A stretch of DNA of 64,000 nucleotides from Alnus glutinosa. Taxonomy: Eukaryota; Streptophyta; Magnoliopsida; Fagales; Betulaceae. How positions within the stretch are numbered: position 1 is the first letter of the stretch; every line of letters begins with the position of its first letter. The stretch is taken from positions 23,934,001-23,998,000 of the forward strand of contig NC_084891.1 of NCBI RefSeq assembly GCF_958979055.1, written 5' to 3'. The notes under the pieces are model-generated. The model was not told where the DNA came from, ran no database searches, and worked only from the letters and a program-made list of their open reading frames with translations. A program made the position numbers and the translations under genes. Shown one piece after another: positions 1 to 11,450 of this stretch.

Positions 1-941
1 GAAATTTTCAATATTGTCGGATACAAAAACTAGAACCAACTATTGGCGGGTATTTTTTGAACATTTTTAAACAATTATTCGAAAGTATTTTGGTCAATTC
101 ACGTGGAAAGAAAATAAATGGTGTTTGAGTAAACCTCCCACAAATATCCCATAAAGCTAACCTGATAAGGTTTAATAGCCTTTGCATTAGCCTTTACTAA
201 AAGAAAAAATCTAATGACTATTATATCTTACCAGGTCAACTTTGTAGGATATATATGGGGTGTTTGCATGATATATGGCATTACTCTATTGTGTTTTCCA
301 TTTAAATAACCATTAACTTTGATAAAGAGAGACATTGAAATATTTATTTTCAATTCCTCTAGAATCTAAAATTGATTAAAAAAAAAAAAAAAAAAATTAC
401 GTTGAAATCAACACAACCAATAAAACAAATAGACAACATAATCAAAACAATAAAATGAAAAGAGATCCGGACAATGATTCTCTACAATTTCAAATAAATC
501 ATAAATTCTCAAATTATATGAATTCAAATCATTTCTTGTATCGAACAGCATGAAAAAATGATACATATTAAAAAAGTAACATGATATCAATGAGAATTTA
601 GTATATTTCAATTTCATCAGGTTTTTGCGCTTTATGTCGTAAAAAAGTTTTGAGTCAAAGACTATCTTTTAATTTTATGAAAAAGAAGCATCTCTTCAAA
701 AGTTAAGAAAAAATGTTTTGAAAAGAAAATTTATTTTAACTGCCTCGATAATATGCCACATTTTTAATATGTAGTATTTTGATGCAAGAAATAACCTGAA
801 TTCACATAATTTTAAAATTTACAATTTCTTTAAAATTGTAAGAGATCATAATCCAATCATGATAAGTTTAATTATCTGTATGAGTTATAATACAAAGCAT
901 CCATGTTATTTATTAATTAGAAGGTAATACTGAGAAGTCTC

Positions 942-985
<44 letters not shown>

Positions 986-1284
986 TAAATCAGTTTTTGA
1001 TATCTTTAGAAAAAATATTTTTACGTGAATTTCGGGTGATAAATTCTCAACCCACAAGGGTGTAGGGCGAGGCAAAAAGGGCGGAAGTCCACCCCGCCCC
1101 GTGCCCATCCCTAACTATTATTAATAATCTAATTGCTGCATCATTATTTCTTTTTTCTTTTCACATAAAATGTTTCAAATTAAAAATCCGAGAAACTAAA
1201 TAATCCATCATACTTTTGTTGTTTCATTAAATATCCTTCCCTTATAGTGGGCAATGTTTAGGCCTCTGGGATCCTCGTGCAGAA
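1..1284. other. AT-rich intergenic / upstream region
   Basis: No credible coding sequence is seen. The stretch is AT-rich with a long TA run (946-982). At about 1030-1113 a GC-richer piece ends in the motif CCCCGTGCCCATCCCTA, which looks like one end of a hAT-type element, but no matching second end was found. The last 100 bases are the presumed promoter and 5' UTR of the Mpv17-family gene that follows. Confidence 0.5.
946..982. repeat. (TA)n microsatellite
   Basis: An uninterrupted run of alternating T and A, about 36 bases long, upstream of the Mpv17-family gene. Length polymorphism would be expected. Confidence 0.9.
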
Positions 1285-4200
1285 ATGGGCTGCAATTTCT
1301 TGAGGAACGTCAGTAAGTGGAGCCGACTCCGAGTGCACGAGACAAGATTGTTTATCGCCCATGTCGGAAGTTTCACGGCCGAAGCTCAATGCCTCTCAAA
1401 ACACCAACAGTGGCGAGCCTATGCTCGATTTCCTACTCAACCCAGCAAAACCAGAGGTGCCAACACTTCGTCATCGCCTTCACGTCCATGTTCCTCGTCG
1501 CCTTCGTCTTCGGCTTCATCCCATTCCTCGTATTCAAAGGCTGCTTTTGTGGGATGGTATTTGGGCAAGCTTGAATCTTGGCCACTTATCACGAAATGCA
1601 TCTCATCTTCTCTTATTTATACAGCCGCAGACTTGACTTCCCAAGTAAAGAACTCTAAACCTGCAGTCTTTTTATTTGTCTTTGAAAGTTCTCTAGCAAG
1701 TTGCTTTTTTGAAATCCGTGATAAAGATGATAATGACTATTGTGTTATGTTAGTCCTCTCTAACATGGAATCTTGAACTGAGATAATGGCATGCGCATTA
1801 ATTAACTGCGAATTGAGCTCAATTGGGCCATTTTGTTTGATGAAAAGGTACTGCGATAGGTTATAACTTATAAGGGTGGACACTTCTCATACGAAAGCTT
1901 TAGAGAAGGGAGGATAGGGAATAGGATCCTCTCCATTTCAGGCCAGGGGTCAGGATTTACAGTTAGGTGTATCTAACTGTGTACATTATATAACATCATT
2001 TAGATGTTTAAGTCATGATTTAAAATTGGTGTATATAACTGTGTTCATTTTGTCACATTATTTAGATTTTTTAAAAGAGCCAGGGGGTGTAGTGGGGACA
2101 AGACGAGGATTGGTTGGCTCATCTTCCTCCCAACTGTTTCTTGTGGTTAAGTTCTTTAGAGTTCTCTTACCTTTTTAGACCCCAATAGTTGGTGCTTCAA
2201 ATTCTTTTCATATTTAGACCCACATATTGTTCCTCCAATTCACTGGGTCAGCAATTTGTTTGAGCATTGTCGTGGACTGTCCTTGACCATTGTTTGCAAA
2301 TATGGTGTCCAAGTGTACATGACGTCACTTCCTCTATCATGGGATTAGACTTTAACTTATTAAATGAACTAAACCTCCCTTAGTCCCTTTTCCAACAGAA
2401 ACGTGATATCGAATGTTCTGCCAGACATGGACTGTGGAAGTTTGTTGGTGATAATATGGAGCTGCTTATTGTACACAGTTTCATCATCAATTTTAGTGGT
2501 TTTAGTTGCAAGTCTCTGTTGATCATGTTTTTGATAGGGGTGGGATTAGGGTAAGAGGTGGAGTTGGAATGATTAGGATTAGATTAGTTAATTTTTTTTG
2601 ATAAGTAGGATTAGATTAGTTAATTAGAATTAGAGTTTATTTGAATTTGAATACTATGGGATGTCACGAGTTTCTGGACAATGGCCTTAAGCTCCTAATC
2701 CTAATGAGTTGTGGTGTGTTGTTTTTCCTCCAAGACACCACAAAAAACAGGACGGAACCATCTTCCATACTAATGCACCTTGAGGACTACTGTACACCCC
2801 TCTCCAACAAGCAAGGAGATCTACTACTCTTTTATGCATAACCCAAGCTAACCCAACATGGCTGAAAATAGCATTCTCTAAGGCACTGGCAATCTCATAA
2901 TAGAGTAGAAGATGTTCCACAGACTTTTCATTCTTCTTACACATACATGACCAATCAACCACAATGACATGTTTTTTAAGGTTATCTATGGTGAGGATCT
3001 TCCTAGGGCAGCTGTCCAAGCAAAAAATGCCGTTCTCAATGGGGCCTTATTCCACCAAATACACTTCCAAGGGAAGGGAGTGCTCTCATGAGGTACAAGG
3101 ACATTAAAGAAATATTTAACGGTAAACATCCCTCTCTTGGAAGGGGCCAAACCTGTCTCAATCTAAGGGAGTACACCAGGTTAAAGAACGAAGCAAATGC
3201 ATCCATCTCTCATTCGTGAGCAGCTTTGAGAAAGCTGACATTCTACTTATGTTAATCGGTAGATAACTCCAAGTAATCTGCCAAGGAAGCATCTTTAACG
3301 CAAGCAATACTATACCAAACCGAAAAAGCTTCCTTAAGGGTCCGATCCCTACACCACAAGTCATGCAAGAATCTAATCTTAGAGTCATTTCTCACCTCAA
3401 ATCTGGTATGAATAGAGAAATTCTCGAGTGGTAAGTCACTTGATCCTGGTGCCTCATGAATAATCTGATCTAAAGTTCAACCCCCTTTGAGTGCAAACAA
3501 TTCATTGGGGCCACTCCCGTAGGCGAATGCTCGAGCTTTACCAAACTCGTGTGGAAAGGGTGCTTTGTTTGGTATCCCGGGGATCTAGTCGAGGCGAAGC
3601 CCCAGATATCCCGTTATATATATATAATCCTACCCCGTAGGACCGTTGACCTTATTTGAACACTACCCACCCCACGTGCTACCATATTTAGTATCTACTA
3701 CGACTCTCCACAAGGCCTCTCTCATGCAAATAGCGTCAAAGCCACTTCCCCAAAAAGAGCATGGGTGAACAAAAGCAAGTTTCGAACCCCTAACCCTCCC
3801 TAAGAAATCGGGGAACAAACTTTGGACCAGCTTACCAGATGAAATTTGAACTCTTCATCTAGTCCACTCCTTAAGAAATCCCGCTTTAACTTTTCTATGC
3901 GATTAGCAACACCAACAAGTAGGGGAAAAAAAGACATGAAATACGTGGGCCAATTAGATAGAGTACTTTTGATTAATGTAATCTTTCCACCCTTAGACAA
4001 GTATATCCTTTTCCAGCCAGCAAACCGATGCTCTATCTTCTCAATAACACCATCCCAAATAGATTTGGTCTTAAAAAAAGCTTCCAATTGGAGGCCAAGA
4101 TACTTCATAGGCAAGAAAGAAACCCTGCATCCGAAAATACTAGCCAATCCAACAACATTATTGACATTACCCACAAGAACTAATTATGACTTGGCCATAT

Positions 4201-7200
4201 TTATTTTAAAACTGGAAATAGCTTTGAAGCATAAGAATAAGGCACAGATATAGCATAGGTGCTCTGGGTTTACCCCACAATATATCAAGGTGTCATTCTC
4301 AAACAAGAGGTGGGGATGTGAAGCATTCCCATGTTCCTAGACTCCACAAAAAAGCCTAAAAGAAGGCCTTCATCTACAGTAGCCAAAAAAAAAAAAAATT
4401 ACTAAGGGCCTCCATGACAATGATAAAGAGCAAAGGAGACAAAAGATCCCCTTGTCTTAGACTGCGGGAGCCACTGAAGAATCCAGAAGAAGTACCATTT
4501 ACCAAAACAGAGAATCGCATTGAAGAAATACAATGCGCTTTCCAACAACGCCATTTCACCCAAAAACCACATCTCCTCAACAAGTATAATAAGACTCCCA
4601 ATTGACACAATCATAGGCCTTTTCAATGTCCAATTTGCAAAGCACCCTTGGAACTCCCGATTTAATCCTACTATCCAGGCATTCATTAGCTATAAGTACG
4701 AAGTCTAGGGTTTGCCTACCTCTAACAAACGCATTATGAGGCTGCAAAATAATCTTCTCTACAACCATTTTCAACCTATTAGCTAGGACTTTGGCAAGAA
4801 TCTTATAAACTCCACTCACTAGACTAATAGATCGATAATCTTTGACATCAACAACCCCGGGTTCCTTCAGGATGAGAGCAATGAAAGTGGCATTAAAGCT
4901 TTTTTCAAACTGGATTTTGGCATGAAAATCATGGAACAACCTCATAATATTTTCTTTAATCACATCCCAACAAGCGTGGAAGAAAACCATAGTAAACCCA
5001 TCAGGACCCAGCACCCTATCACTGATTATACCTCTCATCACCTCAAGAACCCCACACTTCTCAAACAGTCTTTGAAACCAAGTGGCCTCGTCTTCATCAA
5101 TGGTATCAAAAGCAAGGCCATCCAGCTTGGGCTGCCAACCAAACTATTTGGTAAACAATCTATCATAGAATTGCGCAATGTGATCCATGATCTGAGTTTG
5201 CTCGGACGTAACTGAGCCATTTACCAATAGCAACTTGATGGAGTTGTTTCCCCAAGTTAGCCACTTGATAGAAGAACTTTAGACATTTGTCACCCTCTCT
5301 TAACCAAAGCGTCATTGACTTCTGCCTCCAACTCGTCTCTTCCAATAGGTTAACCCTCCCCAAATCACTAATGACTCTCTCTTTCCTCAACTTCTCTTCA
5401 TTACATAAGGCTCTCTCTTCCTCCATACCATCAAGAACACGTAGCTCATCCAAGAGGTTCTTCTTCTCAATCTCAACATTACCAAACACTTACTTATTCC
5501 AAACTCTTAAATCAGCTTTCAATGCCTTGAGTTTGCGAGCCAAAATGAAACACAGGGAGCCTTGGAAACGATAGGAAGACCCCCACTTTTTTTCTTTGTC
5601 CACAAAACCTTCGGCCTTTAACCACATATTCTCGAACTTGCAATATCTTCTACCACCATGAATACCTCCACAAAACCTTCAGCCTTTAACCGCACCCAAA
5701 AAGTGTTCTTTTTAGTTCTGCCCACCCCCCACTTAAAATTCTAGTTCCGCCCCTGCCCAGCACTTGTCTCAATCGCAAGTGGAGGGCAAGAGCTCAGTGG
5801 GGGGGGCTCCTCCCCATGGAGCACTTTGAAATCCAAAAAGGCGGTGAAACATTAACTAGAGGGCCGCTCCTATCCACACCACCCAAGGCACACTCATCCT
5901 TATAAGGGGATAGATTTCTTTACAACAAGTTAATAAGAAGTGTATCTGCATAAAGAGAGAATATATTCTGTCTTCAATTACTCACTATCTTTCTTTCTCA
6001 TCTTTGTTTATTTAAAATCCTTTTTCTTGGCATTGAAAAAATGCTTGAGATCTGGTAAAAAAATTGCAATGTAATGTCTATGCTGTTATACCAGACTTAG
6101 GGTCAAATACTGCTTCACAGGGAATGCTGGATTTAATAGATGGGATTTAGCTACCTCTTATTGTAATGCCATTGACCCAAGTACCTTCAATGAGCCAAAA
6201 AAAAAAAAAAAACATAATAAGTCAGCAACTTGACCAGCACCCTCTCGGTGTTTGTGTTGGCTTCTGTTCTCTATGATTGCTCTGGCTCTAGTGGTAGTGT
6301 GTGAGAAAGCAGCGGGCAACTTAATTGATTGTTTTGTTCAAGTATTCCTTTCAATACTTTCTTTGATCTGTTTATTTACTTCCTGCTCAATCTCCACCTT
6401 CAAACCTTTCTCATTGCAAAAAAATTCTTTAGCTCAATAGTCTTTTGATATATTTGGTTCTGATTCTGGTTCTAAATTACGACATTTTCTGATATATGTG
6501 TTTGGCAGCCTATAGTTTTCCCCAGCTTGTAATGGTGAACTGATTATGAGAAACGTATTTTTTAGATGATTACGCTACCACCTTCAGGTTCTTTTGACAA
6601 AGTAAGGACATTCCGCATGGCTGCATACGGCTTGCTAATTTTAGGGCCAAGCCAGCATCTGTGGTTTAATTTTTTGTCAAAGATTTTACCAGAGCGTGAT
6701 ATGCTGACAACCTTGAAGAAAATTTTCATGGGACAGGCTATTTATGGACCTTCAATCACCACTGTTTTCTTCTCCTATAATGCAGGTTTACAAGGTAAAC
6801 AAAATTTTTACATTTACTAAAGTTTTTGGACCCTCCTATCATTACTAGTTTATGACCACCTCCAGATATACCAAGTACCAAGTTTTCTGGTTTTGCTGTG
6901 GTAAATTTGGTTTTACTTCTGTGGTCTTACTGAGTTACCATCATGATGCCAAACTTAGGTGAAAGTGGTCAAGAGATTGTTGGAAGATTGAAGCGTGATT
7001 TGCTGCCAACATTAAAAAACGGTGTTTTATACTGGCCGATCTGCGATTTTGTTACATTCAAATTTATACCTGTTCATCTACAGGTATGTTTAGGTCACTT
7101 CTCTCTCTCCTCTCTTTACATGGTTGGTCTGACCAGAGTCTTGAGGAAAAATTATATTTCAATTTTTGCAACTTTCTTGTGCTTGAATTAACAGCTTTAG

Positions 7201-7405
7201 TTTTGGACACCCACAAAAAAAAAAAAAAAAAAAAAAAAAGACAGAGAAAAAAAAAGGCCTTTACTTTTGGACTTAGCTCAAAGCTAATTGGCTAACATTT
7301 TTTCCTAATATATGTTTGTAGCCATTGGTGAACAGTTCGTGTTCATATGTATGGACAGTTTATTTGACATACATGGCAAGCTTGAAAAAAGCGAGCAACA
7401 ATTAG
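1285..7405 (+). CDS. Mpv17/PMP22-family membrane protein (4 exons)
   Basis: Exons were assembled by reading: 1285-1644, 6566-6794, 6959-7083 and 7322-7405. All borders are GT-AG and phases agree (798 nt, 265 aa). The protein has an Arg/Ser-rich N-terminus (about residues 1-80, transit-peptide-like), then the conserved family signatures: [41 protein letters not shown], the core [20 protein letters not shown] and the C-terminal [13 protein letters not shown]. Mpv17/PMP22 proteins are small four-helix proteins of the mitochondrial inner membrane or peroxisomes, thought to act as channels. The Ser-rich leader suggests mitochondria, but this is inference. Intron 1 is about 4.9 kb because it holds an antisense LINE remnant; the other introns are short. 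The ATG at 1285 was chosen because it opens the frame leading into the conserved WYL motif. All family landmarks are present and no stop interrupts them, so the gene looks functional. Confidence 0.88.
2575..2625. repeat. Minute poly(A)-tail insertion with 19-bp target duplication
   Basis: A 19-bp sequence (AGGATTAGATTAGTTAATT) occurs at 2575-2593 and again at 2607-2625. The 13 bases between them, TTTTTTGATAAGT, read as ACTTATCAAAAAA on the minus strand. This is what an extremely 5'-truncated retroposon leaves after target-primed reverse transcription. It lies in intron 1 of the Mpv17-family gene. Confidence 0.7.
2641..5690 (-). mobile_element. L1-type LINE remnant inside intron 1 of the Mpv17-family gene
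   Basis: Reading the minus strand from 5690 down, decayed frames follow LINE ORF2 order. First comes the linker before the polymerase (about 5163-5489; [20 protein letters not shown]). Then the reverse transcriptase (about 4380-5041) with the blocks [49 protein letters not shown], and in another frame [20 protein letters not shown]. Next is the post-RT segment (3800-4174; [27 protein letters not shown]), and finally the zinc-finger RT tail (2687-3019). ORF1 and the endonuclease are missing at the 5' side, no poly(A) tail is visible at 2641, and frameshifts and stops are frequent. It is a dead, truncated copy, antisense to the host gene. Confidence 0.88.
7195..7272 (+). repeat. A-rich insertion in intron 3 with near-perfect flanking repeat
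   Basis: The 14-mer CTTTAGTTTTGGAC (7195-7208) recurs at 7259-7272 with one change. Between them lies about 50 bases made of a 24-A run, GACAGAG and another A run. The arrangement suggests a tiny retroposed tail with target duplication, less clean than other examples in this window. It sits between exons 3 and 4 of the Mpv17-family gene. Confidence 0.45.
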
Positions 7406-8814
7406 TGTTGGGATTTTTGACTTCTGCTCATGTAGAGTGATATCATCCGTTACCAAGGGAAGAAAAGAAGGCTTGTTGGTCACGCAATTCAGGTATAAAT
7501 TTGCGGAAATTGCATGTCTACTTTTATTTTTCAAATGCTTTTAGTTCTACAGAATTATGTTTTATTTTATAACTTGTTCAAACATTTCTGTACACAATTC
7601 CTTTTACTGCCGTTGAAATTGAAATTGAAATTTGTCGGCTGTAGATTGAGAAATCTGTAATTCTATAACCATTCCCGTACGTATTTTGATAAGAAACTAA
7701 CGCGGATTAGGAGATATACTGATTATGACATGAATTTAATGTATCTTAATCATCTCAACGGTCATCTTCTTTACTTGTTGACTTCAATTATGATAATGCG
7801 ATGGGAGACGAGTCGCTTTTATCATTTGCTTTTTTTGCTTTTTTTGGAAGAAGAAACCAGGAGCTAGGGAGAGTCGGCATGGGAGTGCCGTATAGGGATA
7901 AGAATTCGCGACAATTATTTATTCGAATTTTAGGTAATATAAGAGAGCCTATATAGTATCTACTTGTTCAAGTAATTCGAGTAGGTAATTGACTAGATCA
8001 CAATCCAACGTGAAGAGCGATACACTTATGTTTTTTTTTTTTTTTTTTTTTTTTGGGGGGGGGGGGCTTTTGGGCTTCTTCTTTTGCAGTTATGGTTTGT
8101 CAAACAAGAACAAGAGTGTATATTTTAAGATGAGAAATAATCATTGGATCTGTTTTCTTACATGTAGGTCCTATACATCCGACGGTTGATTTTAAAAAAG
8201 TTGTAAACGTATTATATTTCTTAATTTTAAGATTATGGGAGCGGTGAAACTTCTTTTTTCTTTCCATCTTTTCATTAACGTCGACTTCTGTTAGCCTAAA
8301 AAAGATTTAGAAAAAGAAAAAGGACTCTCCATAGTGACAAGAAGCTTCCCCAAGCAACGGAGATCCTCCGACGGGGCTTCAATCGCTATTGGTATTTGAA
8401 GAGCCTCTATTCGATCTCTTAGGCTTCTACGGTAAAGACAGACTAGCTAGAGTTATTGTGTGGGTGCGACTTTCCTTCATTTCCACCACCAATATATTGC
8501 AGCTACAGAAAATATGCTCAATTCTTTGTGAAATATTCAACCCAAAATGTTGTCCTCTTGGCCAAAGAAAGATGCGAACTGACCACTTGTTCTAGCTACT
8601 CCTATAAAGAAAACAATCTTAATTTAAAACGAGGGTTATTCAATATACAATATATTTCTCTCTCCACATGAATCTTTTGCCGGTCGGATTTGTTGTTTGT
8701 CTTACCGTCCAATCTCTTTAAAATTTTCATACTTCAAAATCTAAGGCTTATGATGGTTATTATAGTGATTATAGATGTAGAGTGCTTTCTTGAAATATAC
8801 GTTCAAGCTCTTTA

Positions 8815-8817
<3 letters not shown>

Positions 8818-8855
<38 letters not shown>
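8818..8855. repeat. Poly(T)-poly(A) junction
   Basis: A run of about 18 T is followed immediately by about 20 A. It forms a perfect low-complexity hairpin and may be two retroposon tails meeting head to head, or a slippage product. Confidence 0.75.
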
Positions 8856-8856
<1 letters not shown>

Positions 8857-9464
8857 ACTAACATAATCTCTCTTCTAAAGTTGTAATCCAAGGTAGTAGA
8901 GAGACTTGTAATCCAATATAGTAGAGTCTTATTCTAACCCAAATTGGAGTGGAGTTATCAAAAAAACTCCCTAATCTACTACTCTTTGATCTCAATTAAG
9001 ATTTCAACTCTACTAACCCGATACAACCCATAATCAAAAGAAAAACTGAAATCCAAAACCCAATTAGAATTGTTTTAATAAAAATTACTATTAAATAATA
9101 CATGTACTTTTATTTGATATTTCTTTTAAAATTAATTTTTATTATCACGTAAGAAAAGAAAAAAAAAATGAGCACTTAAAAAGGAGTTAAAGTCGTTGAT
9201 GCGGATGGTACCGTTAAAATAAATGATTAATGTTTGAGGATAATGATCATGATGTGGCTCATTTTGATTCAAAATTTAAACGCTTCTACTGTTTTAAGAG
9301 TATAGCGGTAACGTTTGCCGCATCGTCATCGGAAAAAGTCGTGGCATCTTTTAGCACCACAAAGAGAGTAAAGTGAAAGAGAAGCTTGTGATTAATTAAT
9401 ATTAATTAATAAAAATAGCCGACCCATCCCTATAAATGGCATAGCTTTACTTTGGTTGATGATG

Positions 9465-9523
9465 GTTCAACGTCCTACCAATCAATTACCATCAATTTAT
9501 TGGCTGATTGGTAGGATGTCAAC
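9465..9523. repeat. Stem-loop with about 19-bp arms
   Basis: The left arm GTTCAACGTCCTACCAATCA (9465-9484) is nearly the reverse complement of the right arm TGATTGGTAGGATGTCAAC (9505-9523). The innermost 11 bp are perfect, and a 20-base loop separates the arms. It lies about 650 bases upstream of the 85-aa gene. It may be a small MITE or a remnant; a small-RNA precursor is possible but unsupported. Confidence 0.6.
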
Positions 9524-9817
9524 TGTCATGTCGAGAAACGAGAAATTAATATTCACACACAAATAGAGGTAAGCAAATACGTGGTGGGTGGGTGACCGAC
9601 TGCCGGCAACTGGGGTGCCTCGGCGCTCGGCGCTCGGCCTATCTTTGATGAGGGGACCCACAACGTAGTGCAGGGACCACGCGTGCTCTCGTACACCACT
9701 CATATATTTATTCCGTCCAACCCCTCTTTCGTATAACACGTGTCCCTCGATGCATAAATATCTTCGCGAGCCCCGTACTGCCTCAGAAGCTCACCACGAG
9801 CGGGAAATCGGCACGCC

Positions 9818-9870
9818 AAAAAATACTTTGCTACTTACAAAAAAAAAAAAAAAAAAAAAAATACTTTGCT
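9818..9870 (+). repeat. Minute poly(A) insertion with 15-bp target duplication
   Basis: AAAAAATACTTTGCT occurs at 9818-9832 and 9856-9870. The bases between them are ACTTAC followed by an A run of about 17. The structure matches a severely truncated retroposon on the plus strand. Confidence 0.65.
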
Positions 9871-9986
9871 TTCGACGCTATATAACAAGCATTCGATCCG
9901 ACACGTGGCGTGCGTGGACGATACGATTTTGTCATCTGGGATACGTGAGCCAGTAGTAGTTAGTTCAGCCACCGAGATTCACACAG

Positions 9987-9993
9987 GGAGAGA

Positions 9994-10025
<32 letters not shown>
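9987..10025 (+). repeat. (GA)n microsatellite in the presumed 5' UTR
   Basis: A GA-rich run about 38 bases long, starting AGGGAGAGAAAGAGAAAG and then pure GA, about 150 bases before the start codon of the 85-aa gene. GA/CT tracts are common near plant transcription starts. Confidence 0.85.
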
Positions 10026-10170
10026 TTTCTTACGCATTTAATATATGTTTGTTTAAAATATTGTTTGGATTTAAGATATATGTTGATCTGTTAAGAGTCA
10101 AGAGTATTGTCGATTTGCCTTCCTTCTTCAGAGATCTCTCCTCGCACTGTATTGGAAAGTTCTTGGTGGA

Positions 10171-11450
10171 ATGGAGTGGTGGGATTCTGTGACTTTTCCC
10201 CTGGGGCGAGCCTGGGGCGGCATGGCCACTCGTCTCGGTCTTCGCAAAAGCGGTAAGTGACTGCCGTCCGATCATCGTAATGCCATGTAGTCATTCACAT
10301 TAATTAACAGGGTGTTTTTGTTCATATATGCGCTTGAACAGAATCACTCCCGAATAGAATGTTTCTGTGATTGATTTAATTGTTGCGGCTAGTTATTCTT
10401 TTTGTTTTGTTTTTCTTACTGGTTGATGGGGTAAGTTAGGTGTCGGTGCGTTATTGATGTTAGTGTATTATTGGTGACCATGTGGATTATTGAAGCTGTC
10501 GGTGCACACTGCATAGGAACTGTTCCTTGTTCTTTATGTTTTCATAGAAATTAGATTTGTTTGACTTTGTTAATTCAAACCTTGTATACCCATCCTGAGT
10601 GCTTTCAGGATCCTTTACTATTGTTTGCGGGAATTTGAGTGAAATAGGCAATTTATTGTAAAAAACTATTTATGGATTGACCTTACTGGATAAGTGATTG
10701 GATAACCCAGGTAGATTTTATAAGTAATCTCTCATAGTCACCTGTACGACAAATAATTGTAGAGAATCTTTCATATGCTCCGCTGTAGATGGCATTCTCA
10801 CACTTTAGAATGGTTACTGTGTTGGGGATTGTGTTATGATGGCAGAATGTAAATTTGGAAACATGGTCTAGGTAGAGTGCTTTTAAGGCATTCGATATGG
10901 CGATCATGTTTCCTATTGGGTACAGAATTTAAACCAAAAAATTGTTCTGGTTCATGTTGGTGGTGTAGATAAGAATAAATGTTGCCTGTGCAGCTGTTAG
11001 TTTGAGCTATCATAATGCTCAATTCAGACCCTTTCTAAATCAGTGTTTTGTTTTCTCTAAATTTATCTATTTCGATGAAATATGTTTCAAACCTTTTTCT
11101 TCTTTGGTAGCACATTTAAGAAATTAATTGACAGTTCAGTTGGTTATTAAACAGCAAAGATCTGTCAGTAATGAATTGTAAAACTAGTTATCTTGCTATT
11201 AAAAGTTGCTGCTGCTACTGTTGTTGTAACACTCGAGCTTTGTATGTCAGTGCTAATGTCTGGAAATTGAACAGGGCTATTGAAGCTGCGACGTGATGTA
11301 AGGGCTTGTGAATATGAAGATGTGCAAGTGATGTGGGAGATGCTTAAGAGAAATGAAACAGAGCCATCGCCTGAAAGGAGCAAGAAGAGATTCTATTTGA
11401 ATTTCTTTGAGTGGACTAGGTGTACTCCGTATCTTTGCCGCAGCTTTTGA
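10171..11450 (+). CDS. Small basic protein of unknown function (85 aa, 2 exons)
   Basis: Exon 1 is 10171-10252 (MEWWDSVTFPLGRAWGGMAT then RLGLRKS). It ends in a consensus donor (CG|GTAAGT). Exon 2 is 11275-11450, after the acceptor TTGAACAG. It continues with LLKLRRDVRACEYEDVQVMW, EMLKRNETEPSP and ends FFEWTRCTPYLCRSF. The phases join at a glycine codon (258 nt in total). No signal peptide or membrane segment is visible. The protein is basic, rich in Trp, Arg and Cys at its two ends, and has an acidic middle. The layout (MxWWDxV start, CEYEDVxVMWEML core, CxPYLCRxF end) resembles small unannotated plant proteins I have seen, but I cannot name a domain or function. Clean splice sites, an uninterrupted frame and a GA-rich leader support a real gene. 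Confidence 0.68.

Larger units (their letters stand above)
7406..10170. other. Intergenic region: low-complexity runs, one hairpin, promoter of the next gene
   Basis: No coding sequence was recognised. It holds the 3' UTR of the Mpv17-family gene, a T-run followed directly by a G-run (about 8031-8067), a T-run followed directly by an A-run (about 8818-8855), a hairpin (9465-9523), a minute retroposed insertion (9818-9870) and a GA microsatellite (9987-10025). A short open stretch at 8389-8650 looks faintly protein-like but contains stops and matched no family I know. CACGTG at about 9737 is a G-box-like element upstream of the 85-aa gene. Confidence 0.45.

Noticed and set aside
3478..3640. 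Possible SINE inside the Mpv17-intron LINE
   Set aside because: Part of this stretch still reads as decayed LINE protein on the minus strand, and no A/B boxes or target duplication could be defined.
8389..8671. Protein-like stretch near 8.4-8.6 kb, first suspected to be organelle-derived DNA
   Set aside because: No match to any plastid or mitochondrial gene I can recall, and stops interrupt it.
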